A stretch of DNA of 5,588 nucleotides from a bacterium (lineage in GTDB: Bacteria; JAMCPX01). A program made the translations under genes and the position numbers. Location of the stretch: positions 1 to 5,588 of the forward strand of contig JAKAHI010000111.1 of NCBI GenBank assembly GCA_021815065.1. The letters are read 5' to 3'. Shown one piece after another: positions 1 through 5,588 of this stretch. Each line of letters opens with the position of its first letter. Position 1 is the first letter of the stretch. The notes under the pieces were generated by a model. The model saw only the letters and a program-made list of their open reading frames with translations. It had not been told where the DNA came from and ran no database searches.

Positions 1-24
1 GTTGAATATTGAATTTCTTTCATT

Positions 25-684
25 TTATCTGAGCATGGAGAACAGGACAAAAGAAAGCACATCACTGAGCCAGTGGAATACGACAGAGCCTGCTATGTTA
101 TCGTCCCTTTCTCTGAGCCAGCTAAAGACAAGGCCCGGGAAAAACACCGCAAGCCTTGCAATATCCGGCAAAACGATGAGGTGGCCTGCAGCAAACAGTG
201 CATTGACCATCAAAAAAGACATCCCTGCCTTAGCACCAAACAGGTTGATAGTCCGCTTATCGCATTTGTGCAGTTCTGACTGTACATATCCCCTATAGAA
301 AATCTCTTCGGGTATTGCGACCATTAAGAGCATGTTGAGAACAAATAGCAGTGTCTGCGGTTGACGGATGAACCCGGCTGTTGGGCATGACAGGCGAAGA
401 TTATAAACATACCTCATGTAAAGGTAAAAACCTGCAATGTAGAGCGGGAACAGTATGATGGCGGCGAGCAATGACCTGGCTATGGACTTCCCAAAACCCT
501 TTTTACTTATGCCATAGACCCCGGGAATTTGTTTTTTTACAAACAATAAGGCGATGGGTATATAAAGGAAGACTACGGCAGCTATAACGCCGAGGTACGG
601 CCTGGACAAAGCCAGCCTGCTTGCCGCAATCAGGACAAGCATTACCACAGCATAGATAATGTAGGGGGATTTACAAAGTTTCAT
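25..684 (-). CDS. CPBP-family (CAAX protease/bacteriocin-processing) intramembrane metalloprotease
   Basis: A 219-residue, strongly hydrophobic protein predicted to sit in the cytoplasmic membrane, with about seven hydrophobic segments (roughly residues 8-26, 30-49, 70-90, 110-125, 153-170, 175-190, 198-217). The three CPBP (ABI/Rce1-like) motifs are visible in order: EEIFYR at 126-131 (EExxxR, the catalytic and metal-associated glutamates), FAAGH at 164-168 (FxxxH), and HWLSD at 204-208 (HxxxN/D, here with Asp). Length and motif order fit a complete family member. By family knowledge these enzymes cleave peptide bonds within the membrane; some process prenylated or bacteriocin-like substrates and some (myxosortases) C-terminal sorting tails. 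Nothing here identifies a substrate. The ATG at 684 is preceded by a purine-rich GAGAGAGG about 4 bases upstream, which supports this start. It lies 101 bases downstream of mutS in the same direction, but the gap is filled by two repeats, so shared transcription is uncertain. Confidence 0.88.
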   Translation of the reverse strand: MKLCKSPYIIYAVVMLVLIAASRLALSRPYLGVIAAVVFLYIPIALLFVKKQIPGVYGISKKGFGKSIARSLLAAIILFPLYIAGFYLYMRYVYNLRLSCPTAGFIRQPQTLLFVLNMLLMVAIPEEIFYRGYVQSELHKCDKRTINLFGAKAGMSFLMVNALFAAGHLIVLPDIARLAVFFPGLVFSWLRERDDNIAGSVVFHWLSDVLSFVLFSMLR

Positions 685-688
685 TTAA

Positions 689-696
689 CCTCTCTC
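689..696 (-). promoter_or_regulatory. Ribosome binding site of the CPBP protease gene
   Basis: On the minus strand the bases GAGAGAGG end 4 bases before the ATG at 684. The purine run and spacing fit a Shine-Dalgarno site, on the short side, and support the chosen start. It lies directly downstream (in transcript sense) of the C-rich repeat at 698-731, so a hairpin formed by that repeat would end about 14 bases before this site. Confidence 0.5.
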
Positions 697-697
697 A

Positions 698-731
698 TAA
701 ACCCCCTTTGTCCCCCTTATCAGGGGGAAAG
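698..731 (+). repeat. C-rich palindromic repeat, copy 1 (mutS-CPBP gap)
   Basis: Reads TAAACCCCC, then TTTG, then a hairpin with arms TCCCCCT (711-717) and AGGGGGA (722-728) around the loop TATC, then AAG. It has the same plan as the copies at 3788-3823 (same orientation) and 3400-3437 (opposite orientation): a TAA start, a first C-run, a second C-run that pairs with a G-run, and an A-rich end. This 'CCCCCTT..CCCCCTT..AGGGGG' type is, from memory, an interspersed repeat in several Desulfobacterota and Nitrospirota genomes. No T-run follows the stem on either strand, so it is not a textbook intrinsic terminator, although a stem here could still affect read-through from mutS. Confidence 0.7.
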
Positions 732-740
732 AAAGGACAA

Positions 741-774
741 ATTGCTTCGTCGCAAAATCGCTCCTCGCAATGAC
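741..774 (-). repeat. Interspersed 'CATTGCGAGGAGCGA...GACGAAGCAAT' repeat
   Basis: On the minus strand this 34-base stretch begins GTCATTGCGAGGAGCGA and ends GCGACGAAGCAAT, with TTTT in the middle. ATTGC and GCAAT form a 5-base outer inverted repeat; the interior is only partly complementary. From memory it closely matches a short interspersed repeat seen in unrelated bacteria with the consensus GTCATTGCGAGGAGCGA / GCGACGAAGCAAT; here the centre differs. It begins 12 bases after the mutS stop codon and lies only 9 bases from the C-rich repeat at 698-731, so two repeat families sit next to each other in a gap of 101 bases. No coding role is seen. Confidence 0.65.
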
Positions 775-785
775 CGTATTTTATC

Positions 786-3377
786 CTATTTCTTTTCATC
801 CATAGCCTCCTTTACCTTCATCAGAAACTGGAGCGCCTCAAGGGGTGTCATGTGGTCCGGATTTGCCGTTTTGAGCATCTCGAACAGCTTCGCATCATCA
901 GGCTTGAACAACGCGTACTGCACTGCGTGCGACTGCGCGCCCTCTGCAAGCCGAGGCCTGCCGAGGCTGTCTATCTCGCCGTCCTGCAGTTTCTTGAGCA
1001 GTCTCTGTGCAAGGGCTATAACGTCCTTTGGCAGGCCTGCCATCTTAGCAACCTCGATACCGAAGCTCTCGCTTGAACCTCCTTCGACAAGCTTGCGTAC
1101 AAAGATAAGCCTGCCCTGCCACTGCTTGACCGGTATGGACTGGTTTATGGCCTTGGGGTGGCTCTGACCGAACTCGATCAGCTCATGGTAATGCGTTGCA
1201 AACAGGGTCTTTGCACCTATGGTGTTCGCCAGATAATCGAGTACCGCCCATGCAATGCTGATGCCGTCGTACGTACTCGTACCCCTGCCTATCTCGTCAA
1301 GGATAATCAGGCTCCGGGCTGTAGCGCTGCTGAGGATATTTGCGGTTTCGGTCATCTCGACCATAAAGGTACTTTGCCCTTTAGCAAGATGATCCGACGC
1401 CCCTACCCGTGCAAAGATGCGGTCGATGATACCGAGCCGCGCAGAGGTTGCAGGCACAAAGCAGCCCATCTGTGCCATGAGCGCAATCAAGGCTGATTGC
1501 CGAATGATGGTGGATTTACCCGACATGTTCGGACCTGTGATGATGACGATCTGCCTGTCCGTGCTGTTTAGTGTAATGTCGTTGGGTATGAAGGCAGCTC
1601 CCTTCAGGTACTGCTCTATGACAGGGTGTCTGGCATCCTTCAATTCCACGATATCGCCGTCATCGACAAGGGGCTTGACATATTTGTTTCTCACCGAGAT
1701 CTCCGCAAAATCCGACAGCACATCGACCGCGGCTATTGCGGACGCAGACATGAGTATGCGAGATGCATTTTTTGAGACCGTTTCGTTCAATGTACCCAGG
1801 TAACCGCCCTCGATACCCTTTATCTGCTCTTCGGAACTCAGCAGCCTGGTCTCCATTTCCTTGAGTTTTGGCGTAATAAACCGTTCACCGTTTGCAACGG
1901 TCTGCTTCCGTATATAATCCTCGGGCACAAGACGGAGGTTCGGCCTGGTTACCTCTATATAATATCCGAAAACACTTGTGTATCCTACCTTGAGCGACCC
2001 GATGCCTGTCCTCGTGCGCTCTTCCTGTTCGAACCGCCTGAGCCAGCCCCTGGTGTCTTTCACCAGCAGCTTTATCTCATCGAGCCGGGCATTGATACCC
2101 GCACGTACAAACCAGCCATGCTCGTTTTGCTCGTCGGACAGATCGATTGTAGCTGCGATCGAGGCCCGGACATCCATCAGCTCGTCCATGGACTCATACA
2201 GCCCGGCAAGCAGGGGTATGTCTTTGCGTATCATCTGTTTGACGTCTTTCATGGCATCAAGGGACAGGGCAAACCTTTGCAGGGATTGCGGGGTCAAGGT
2301 TATGTTGTGCGCCTTGGTAACAATCCTTTCTATATCGCCTACATCTTTCAACCTGCTCCTTAACTCCGCGCGTGCGACCGGCTCATTAAAAAAATATTCC
2401 ACGACAGCATGCCGGGATACAACCTCCTGCGCGGATACACTCGGGAACCGGAGATAATGACGCAGCATACGTGCACCCATGGGCGTTATAGTTTTATCCA
2501 TGACTCCGACGAGGCTTATCTTCTCCGAACCGTCTATTATGGAATTGAACAGCTCAAGGTTACGAATGGTTGCACTGTCCATATAGAGGTAGAGAGAGGG
2601 CAGCACCCTCTTTATGGTAATATTGCTGATAGGGGTTTTGGTGTCTTCCAGATACCGGAATAACGCGGCTGTCACGGACAACAGTATGCTGTTGTCCGTA
2701 ATACCTGCACCGGTAAGCTGGCCGCCCCATATACCAAGGACCCTTTCCTGCAGAGTGTCCCATGCAAAATGCTGCTCGGTCACCGGGGTAAGAATAAAAG
2801 GGACCTCCGCGCCGAACAGGTTGATAATCCGGATCGGCAAGTGCTTGTCTTTATAGATTATCTCTTTCGGCATAAGCTTTTTTATCTCCGAGAATATCTG
2901 CTCGGGATCCATTGTTGACATCAAGAGCAGCTCTGAGGTGGACGGCTCGAAGAATGCGACACCGGAGCCTTCAGGCGAATCTTCAAGCACCGCAATATAA
3001 TTCGTTTGATTGGATTCAAGCATGTCCGGATCATAGATAAGTCCCGGTGTTGCTACCCGTATGACATCCCGCTTCACGATACCCTTTGCCTTTGCAGGGT
3101 CCTCGAGCTGCTCACATATTGCAACCTTGAATCCCGCATCCAAAAGCTTTTTTATGTACGGCGCTGCAGCATGATACGGCACGCCGCACATGGGTACCGG
3201 GTCTTCGACGTCCTTGTGCCGTGATGTAAGGGTCAGGTCAAGGACGGGTGCTGCGGTAACCGCGTCCTCGAAAAACATCTCGTAAAAATCACCGAGCCGG
3301 TAAAAAAGGATCGCATCCTTATACCTGGATTTTATTTCGAGGTACTGCTGGACTAAAGGAGTCGGGGGTTTAGCCAT
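786..3377 (-). CDS. mutS: DNA mismatch repair protein MutS
   Basis: An 863-residue MutS; the E. coli protein has 853. It binds mismatches and small loops in DNA as a dimer and, with ATP, recruits MutL in the cytoplasm. The N-terminal mismatch-binding domain has the Phe-X-Glu motif (F31 and E33 in GDFYE). A core/clamp motif FGYYIEV lies near residues 470-476. The C-terminal ABC-type ATPase has Walker A GPNMSGKST (615-623), signature region GQSTFMVEM (667-675), Walker B ending in D694-E695 followed by IGRGTST, and the switch histidine H729 in FATHYHEL. A QYALF sequence (820-824) fits the beta-clamp binding consensus, and DHMTPLEAL (841-849) aligns with the E. coli C-terminal tetramer segment. 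The start at 3377 gives the expected N-terminus (TPLVQQYL), although the ribosome site upstream (GGCGGAT) is weak. No frameshift or missing motif is seen. Confidence 0.98.
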   Translation of the reverse strand: MAKPPTPLVQQYLEIKSRYKDAILFYRLGDFYEMFFEDAVTAAPVLDLTLTSRHKDVEDPVPMCGVPYHAAAPYIKKLLDAGFKVAICEQLEDPAKAKGIVKRDVIRVATPGLIYDPDMLESNQTNYIAVLEDSPEGSGVAFFEPSTSELLLMSTMDPEQIFSEIKKLMPKEIIYKDKHLPIRIINLFGAEVPFILTPVTEQHFAWDTLQERVLGIWGGQLTGAGITDNSILLSVTAALFRYLEDTKTPISNITIKRVLPSLYLYMDSATIRNLELFNSIIDGSEKISLVGVMDKTITPMGARMLRHYLRFPSVSAQEVVSRHAVVEYFFNEPVARAELRSRLKDVGDIERIVTKAHNITLTPQSLQRFALSLDAMKDVKQMIRKDIPLLAGLYESMDELMDVRASIAATIDLSDEQNEHGWFVRAGINARLDEIKLLVKDTRGWLRRFEQEERTRTGIGSLKVGYTSVFGYYIEVTRPNLRLVPEDYIRKQTVANGERFITPKLKEMETRLLSSEEQIKGIEGGYLGTLNETVSKNASRILMSASAIAAVDVLSDFAEISVRNKYVKPLVDDGDIVELKDARHPVIEQYLKGAAFIPNDITLNSTDRQIVIITGPNMSGKSTIIRQSALIALMAQMGCFVPATSARLGIIDRIFARVGASDHLAKGQSTFMVEMTETANILSSATARSLIILDEIGRGTSTYDGISIAWAVLDYLANTIGAKTLFATHYHELIEFGQSHPKAINQSIPVKQWQGRLIFVRKLVEGGSSESFGIEVAKMAGLPKDVIALAQRLLKKLQDGEIDSLGRPRLAEGAQSHAVQYALFKPDDAKLFEMLKTANPDHMTPLEALQFLMKVKEAMDEKK

Positions 3378-3399
3378 GGTTATCCGCCAGATTGTAACA

Positions 3400-3437
3400 T
3401 TTACCCCTCTTTTTTAAAGAGGGGATAGGGGAGATTA
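3400..3437 (-). repeat. C-rich palindromic repeat, copy 2 (inverted, at the DUF559 3' end)
   Basis: On the minus strand it starts TAATCTCCCC, then TAT, then a perfect 9-base hairpin with arms CCCCTCTTT and AAAGAGGGG around AAA (plus-strand 3404-3424), and ends TAAA. The TAA stop codon of the DUF559 gene (3437-3435) is the first triplet of the repeat. In ungapped alignment with the copy at 3788-3823 I count 28 of 36 matching positions. The repeat lies 22 bases upstream of the mutS ATG, so in a read-through transcript the hairpin would be in the mutS leader. The stem is followed by TAAATGTTAC rather than a T-run, so intrinsic termination is doubtful. Confidence 0.75.
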
Positions 3438-3728
3438 CATATTATCATATATTTTTTGAATTACCGGCTTGAAATTTTCGAATACTTCTCTATCAGAAAA
3501 TCTAAGTACTTTAAATCCGTTCTTATACATAAATTCATCCCTTTGTTTATCTTTTATCGTGTTTTCTTCTGTATAATGCTGCCCTCCATCAACTTCAACA
3601 ATTAATTTTGCTTTAGGACAGTAAAAGTCTACAATATAATTACCTATAATTCTTTGTCTATAGAACTGCAGGCCTTTAAATTGTTTCCCCCTCAGTTTTG
3701 ACCACAAATGTTTCTCGGCATCTGTCAT
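3435..3728 (-). CDS. DUF559 (Vsr-like) endonuclease-domain protein, possibly lacking its usual N-terminus
   Basis: A 97-residue protein from the ATG at 3728, matching the DUF559 family, which is related to very-short-patch repair endonucleases and the PD-(D/E)XK fold. Visible landmarks are MTDAEKHLWSKLR at the start, FYRQRIIGNYIVDFYC with the likely catalytic Asp34, IVEVDGGQH with Glu45 and Asp47 (the ExD pair), and the C-terminal GFKVLRF at about 71-77. Family members are usually nearer 110-120 residues. The frame upstream of ATG reads on as YNTKLKQVSRVLRKN, which resembles the usual family N-terminus but has no ATG, GTG or TTG start. An AAGGA (3734-3738) lies 5 bases before the ATG, so translation from 3728 is plausible. 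The gene is A+T-rich compared with topA and mutS and is bracketed by inverted repeats. Its cellular role and DNA target are unknown. Confidence 0.85.
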   Translation of the reverse strand: MTDAEKHLWSKLRGKQFKGLQFYRQRIIGNYIVDFYCPKAKLIVEVDGGQHYTEENTIKDKQRDEFMYKNGFKVLRFSDREVFENFKPVIQKIYDNM

Positions 3729-3733
3729 ATTTT

Positions 3734-3738
3734 TCCTT
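3734..3738 (-). promoter_or_regulatory. Possible ribosome binding site for the DUF559 ATG
   Basis: AAGGA on the minus strand lies 5 bases upstream of the ATG at 3728, a good Shine-Dalgarno match and spacing. It favours translation from this ATG. The caveat is that the same bases also encode part of the family-like LRKN residues if translation begins further upstream, so the match may be a by-product of coding sequence. Confidence 0.4.
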
Positions 3739-3787
3739 AATACACGGGAAACCTGTTTCAGTTTTGTGTTGTAAATGAGTATGTTAG

Positions 3788-3823
3788 TAATCCCCCTTAC
3801 TCCCCCTTTAAAAAAGGGGGAAA
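3788..3823 (+). repeat. C-rich palindromic repeat, copy 3 (topA-DUF559 gap)
   Basis: Reads TAATCCCCC, TTAC, then a perfect 9-base hairpin with arms TCCCCCTTT (3801-3809) and AAAGGGGGA (3813-3821) around AAA, then AA. It has the same orientation as the copy at 698-731 and the opposite orientation to the copy at 3400-3437. The rest of the topA-DUF559 gap (3824-3899 and 3729-3787) shows only a weak inverted repeat TACCT/AGGTA at 3831-3844, and no convincing promoter or T-rich terminator. Confidence 0.75.
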
Positions 3824-3899
3824 CAAATGGTACCTTAAAAGGTATAGAAATTAAAGAACACGATTTACTCTGTTTTTAAAACCTTCTGCTCTTTCCCAT

Positions 3900-5588
3900 C
3901 TAAGCCTTTTCGCGGTAATCACAGTCCTTGTTCGGACATGCGATCACGACCCCGTCTTTCTGGGTGTACTTCTCTATAAGATACTTTGATCCGCATTTGG
4001 GGCACGCCTTGTTTACCGGTTTATTCCAGGATACAAAATGACACTTCGGATAATTGGTACATCCATAAAAAAGCCTTCCCTTTTTCGTCGAGCGCTCTGC
4101 GACAGCACCGCCGCACTCGGGACAGTTGACATCGATGGCATAGGACTTCGTGTTTTTGCATTTCGGGTAGTTCTCGCACGCAAGGAACCGTGCGCCCGAC
4201 CTGGTACGCTTTATCAGCATGGAACCGCCGCATAATTCGCATTTCAAATCCGACTTCTCGTTCTCGATCACGGTTATCGCGCCGTTCTCGTCCTTTTTGA
4301 AGTTTTTCGTATTTTTGCATTCCGGATAATTCGAACACGCGAGGAACATGCCGTTGCGTCCCCACTTTATAACCATGGGCGACCCGCATTTTTCGCATTT
4401 GATGTCTGTTTTTTCTTCGGTTGCCTTCATGTTTTTCATCTGTTTTCCGGCCTTGACGAGCAGTTGTGCGAATGTCTTGTAGAACGCCTTGAGCAGTTCG
4501 ATATAGTTGGTATTGCCCTCTTCCACGTTGTCCAGCTTGTCCTCCATATCCGCAGTAAACCCTATATCCATGATCTGCGGGAAATTCTTTATCAGCATCT
4601 CGGTAACAATATTACCGAGCTCCGTGGGCTTAAACCTCCCCTCGTCTTTAACGACATACCCCCTTTGCTGGATGGTGAAGAGTATTGTTGCATACGTGGA
4701 AGGCCTGCCGATGCCTTTTTCCTCGAGTTCTTTTACCAGGGATGCCTCGGTATACCGCGGAGGCGGTTCCGTAAAATGCTGATGCGGTGCGACGTCTTTT
4801 AACTGCAGGGGATCGTTATTGTTCAGTGCCGGCAGCAGTGACTCTTCCCTCTGCTCTTCGTAGACCCTGAGATATCCGTCGAACAGGAGCGTCGATCCCG
4901 TTGCCCTGAATAAAAACCTGCCGCCCTTAATCTGCACAACCATCTGCCGGAACACCGCAGGCGTCATCTGGCTTGCCACAAACCGTTCCCAGATCAACCG
5001 GTACAGGGCATATTCCTGTTCCGAAAGATATTTTTTTACTTTGTCCGGCGGTAGATCGAACCGAGTCGGCCTGACGGCCTCGTGAGCATCCTGTGCTGAT
5101 TTTTTGTTTTTATACACATTCGGAGACTGGGGCAGATAGTCTTTTCCGTATGCGGTGTTTATATATGCCCGGACGTTCGACAACGCCTCGTCCGCTATCC
5201 TGACCGAGTCTGTCCGCATGTAGGTTATCAGCGCGGTGTGGCCTTCCTTGCCGAGCTCGATGCCCTCGTACAGCTTCTGCGCTATCTTCATGGTCCTGTC
5301 GGCCGTAAACCTGAGCCGTTTGATGGATTCCTGCTGAAGCGTGCTGGTGATGAACGGCGGCACAGGGTAGGACTTCCTTTCCTTTTGTTCTATGCCGGCA
5401 ACGCTATAATTTTGTTTTTTTATTTCTTGTGCAAGGGTTTGTGCCGTATCGCCGTTATTTATATCCACTGTCTTGCCGTCGACAGCGGCGAGCTTCGTCT
5501 CGAAAACGTCCTTACCCGGTGTTATAAATGAACCTTCTATTGACCAGTACTCCTGCGGAACGAATGCCTCCCGCTCTTTTTCACGGTC
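3900..5588 (-). CDS. topA: DNA topoisomerase I (type IA), C-terminal part; 5' end outside the window
   Basis: TopA relaxes negatively supercoiled DNA by cutting and passing one strand. The frame is open from the window edge to the TAG at 3900, giving 562 visible codons; the first residues, DREKEREAFVPQEYWSIEG, match the interior of bacterial TopA, so the Toprim domain and true start lie beyond 5588. The GTG at 5468 is internal, not the start. Visible core motifs are PPFITSTLQQ and ITYMRTDS, whose catalytic Tyr is encoded at 5220-5222, followed by SAQDAHEAVRPT and GIGRPSTYATI. The C-terminus carries four C4 zinc fingers, counted from codon 5468: 358-384, 410-437, 449-476 and 489-516 (nt 3921-4397). 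Each has two CxxC-type cysteines and a second cysteine pair; the first three contain the family's NYPxC. Fingers aid single-strand binding in this family. No damage is seen. Confidence 0.97.
   Translation of the reverse strand, partial: DREKEREAFVPQEYWSIEGSFITPGKDVFETKLAAVDGKTVDINNGDTAQTLAQEIKKQNYSVAGIEQKERKSYPVPPFITSTLQQESIKRLRFTADRTMKIAQKLYEGIELGKEGHTALITYMRTDSVRIADEALSNVRAYINTAYGKDYLPQSPNVYKNKKSAQDAHEAVRPTRFDLPPDKVKKYLSEQEYALYRLIWERFVASQMTPAVFRQMVVQIKGGRFLFRATGSTLLFDGYLRVYEEQREESLLPALNNNDPLQLKDVAPHQHFTEPPPRYTEASLVKELEEKGIGRPSTYATILFTIQQRGYVVKDEGRFKPTELGNIVTEMLIKNFPQIMDIGFTADMEDKLDNVEEGNTNYIELLKAFYKTFAQLLVKAGKQMKNMKATEEKTDIKCEKCGSPMVIKWGRNGMFLACSNYPECKNTKNFKKDENGAITVIENEKSDLKCELCGGSMLIKRTRSGARFLACENYPKCKNTKSYAIDVNCPECGGAVAERSTKKGRLFYGCTNYPKCHFVSWNKPVNKACPKCGSKYLIEKYTQKDGVVIACPNKDCDYREKA

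Larger units (their letters stand above)
3400..3823. mobile_element. Putative repeat-bracketed endonuclease cassette
   Basis: The DUF559 gene sits between two copies of the same C-rich hairpin repeat in opposite orientation (3400-3437 and 3788-3823), so each end presents the same sequence reading inward: TTTA or TTTC followed by C-runs when read from outside. The interior is about 32% G+C over 3481-3720 by hand count, against about 57% over two sampled lines of mutS, which suggests separate origin. A 4-base AACA precedes 3400 and also occurs at 3822-3825, overlapping the end of the right repeat; this could be a target duplication but is too short to rely on. No transposase is present. The unit may be a non-autonomous element, a repeat-associated endonuclease, or an old gene that collected repeats. 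Confidence 0.4.

Noticed and set aside
1..23. A possible start of a further minus-strand gene: ATG at 23-21 one base after the protease stop, reading MKEIQYS to the window edge.
   Set aside because: Only seven full codons are visible and there is no clear ribosome site, so it cannot be supported as a gene from this window.
661..676. TAAATCCCCCTAC on the minus strand inside the protease gene's first codons, resembling the TAATCCCCCTTAC start of the C-rich repeat.
   Set aside because: The match is only about a dozen bases, lacks the hairpin, and lies in normal coding sequence before the first membrane segment; chance is likely.
742..1167. Plus-strand open frame of 141 codons, and other plus-strand frames over mutS (such as 1978-2457).
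   Set aside because: They lie antisense to clearly conserved mutS coding sequence, resemble no known family, and look like reverse-complement shadows.
3391..3396. TACAAT on the minus strand as a -10 box for mutS.
   Set aside because: No acceptable -35 box lies at the right distance (CTTTAA is all that is there), and the hexamer is only a few bases before the ATG region.
3831..3844. TACCT/AGGTA inverted repeat downstream of topA as a terminator.
   Set aside because: The stem is only 5 bases, A+T-rich, and not followed by a T-run of useful length.
4021..4398. A 125-codon minus-strand frame over the topA zinc fingers.
   Set aside because: It overlaps topA in another frame; its regular CxxC-free pattern simply mirrors the repeated finger coding sequence.
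5466..5468. GTG at 5468 as the start of a 522-residue topoisomerase.
   Set aside because: The frame continues upstream to the window edge with conserved TopA sequence (DRE, AFVPQEYW), so this codon is an internal valine.

Overview
The window carries four protein-coding genes, all on the minus strand, so transcription runs from high to low coordinates: topA (its 5' part lies outside the window), a small DUF559-type endonuclease gene, mutS, and a CPBP-family membrane protease gene. topA and mutS are ordinary housekeeping genes of DNA topology and mismatch repair. The topA and mutS lines sampled by hand are about 55-60% G+C. Bacterial-type TopA with four C-terminal zinc fingers, MutS of E. coli-like length, and two kinds of interspersed palindromic repeat suggest a Gram-negative bacterium of the Desulfobacterota (former Deltaproteobacteria) or Nitrospirota type. 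That placement is inferred from general resemblance only, with no marker gene to settle it.

Layout from right to left. 5588-3900 holds the C-terminal 562 codons of topA. 3899-3729 is a 171-base gap holding a palindromic C-rich repeat (3788-3823). 3728-3435 is the DUF559 gene, markedly A+T-rich. A second repeat copy in inverted orientation (3437-3400) begins on its stop codon. mutS follows at 3377-786. The 101-base gap from 785 to 685 is almost filled by two unrelated repeats: a third copy of the C-rich repeat (698-731) and a copy of a different 'ATTGC...GCAAT' repeat (741-774). The CPBP protease gene occupies 684-25.

The most interesting object is the roughly 424-base unit 3400-3823: a PD-(D/E)XK-like endonuclease gene bracketed by inverted copies of a hairpin-forming repeat. 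The two copies differ at paired stem positions in a way that keeps the pairing. It looks like a small repeat-associated endonuclease cassette placed between topA and mutS. The DUF559 reading frame also continues upstream of its first ATG into family-like sequence with no ATG, GTG or TTG start. No RNA genes, CRISPR array or insertion sequence with a transposase were seen.
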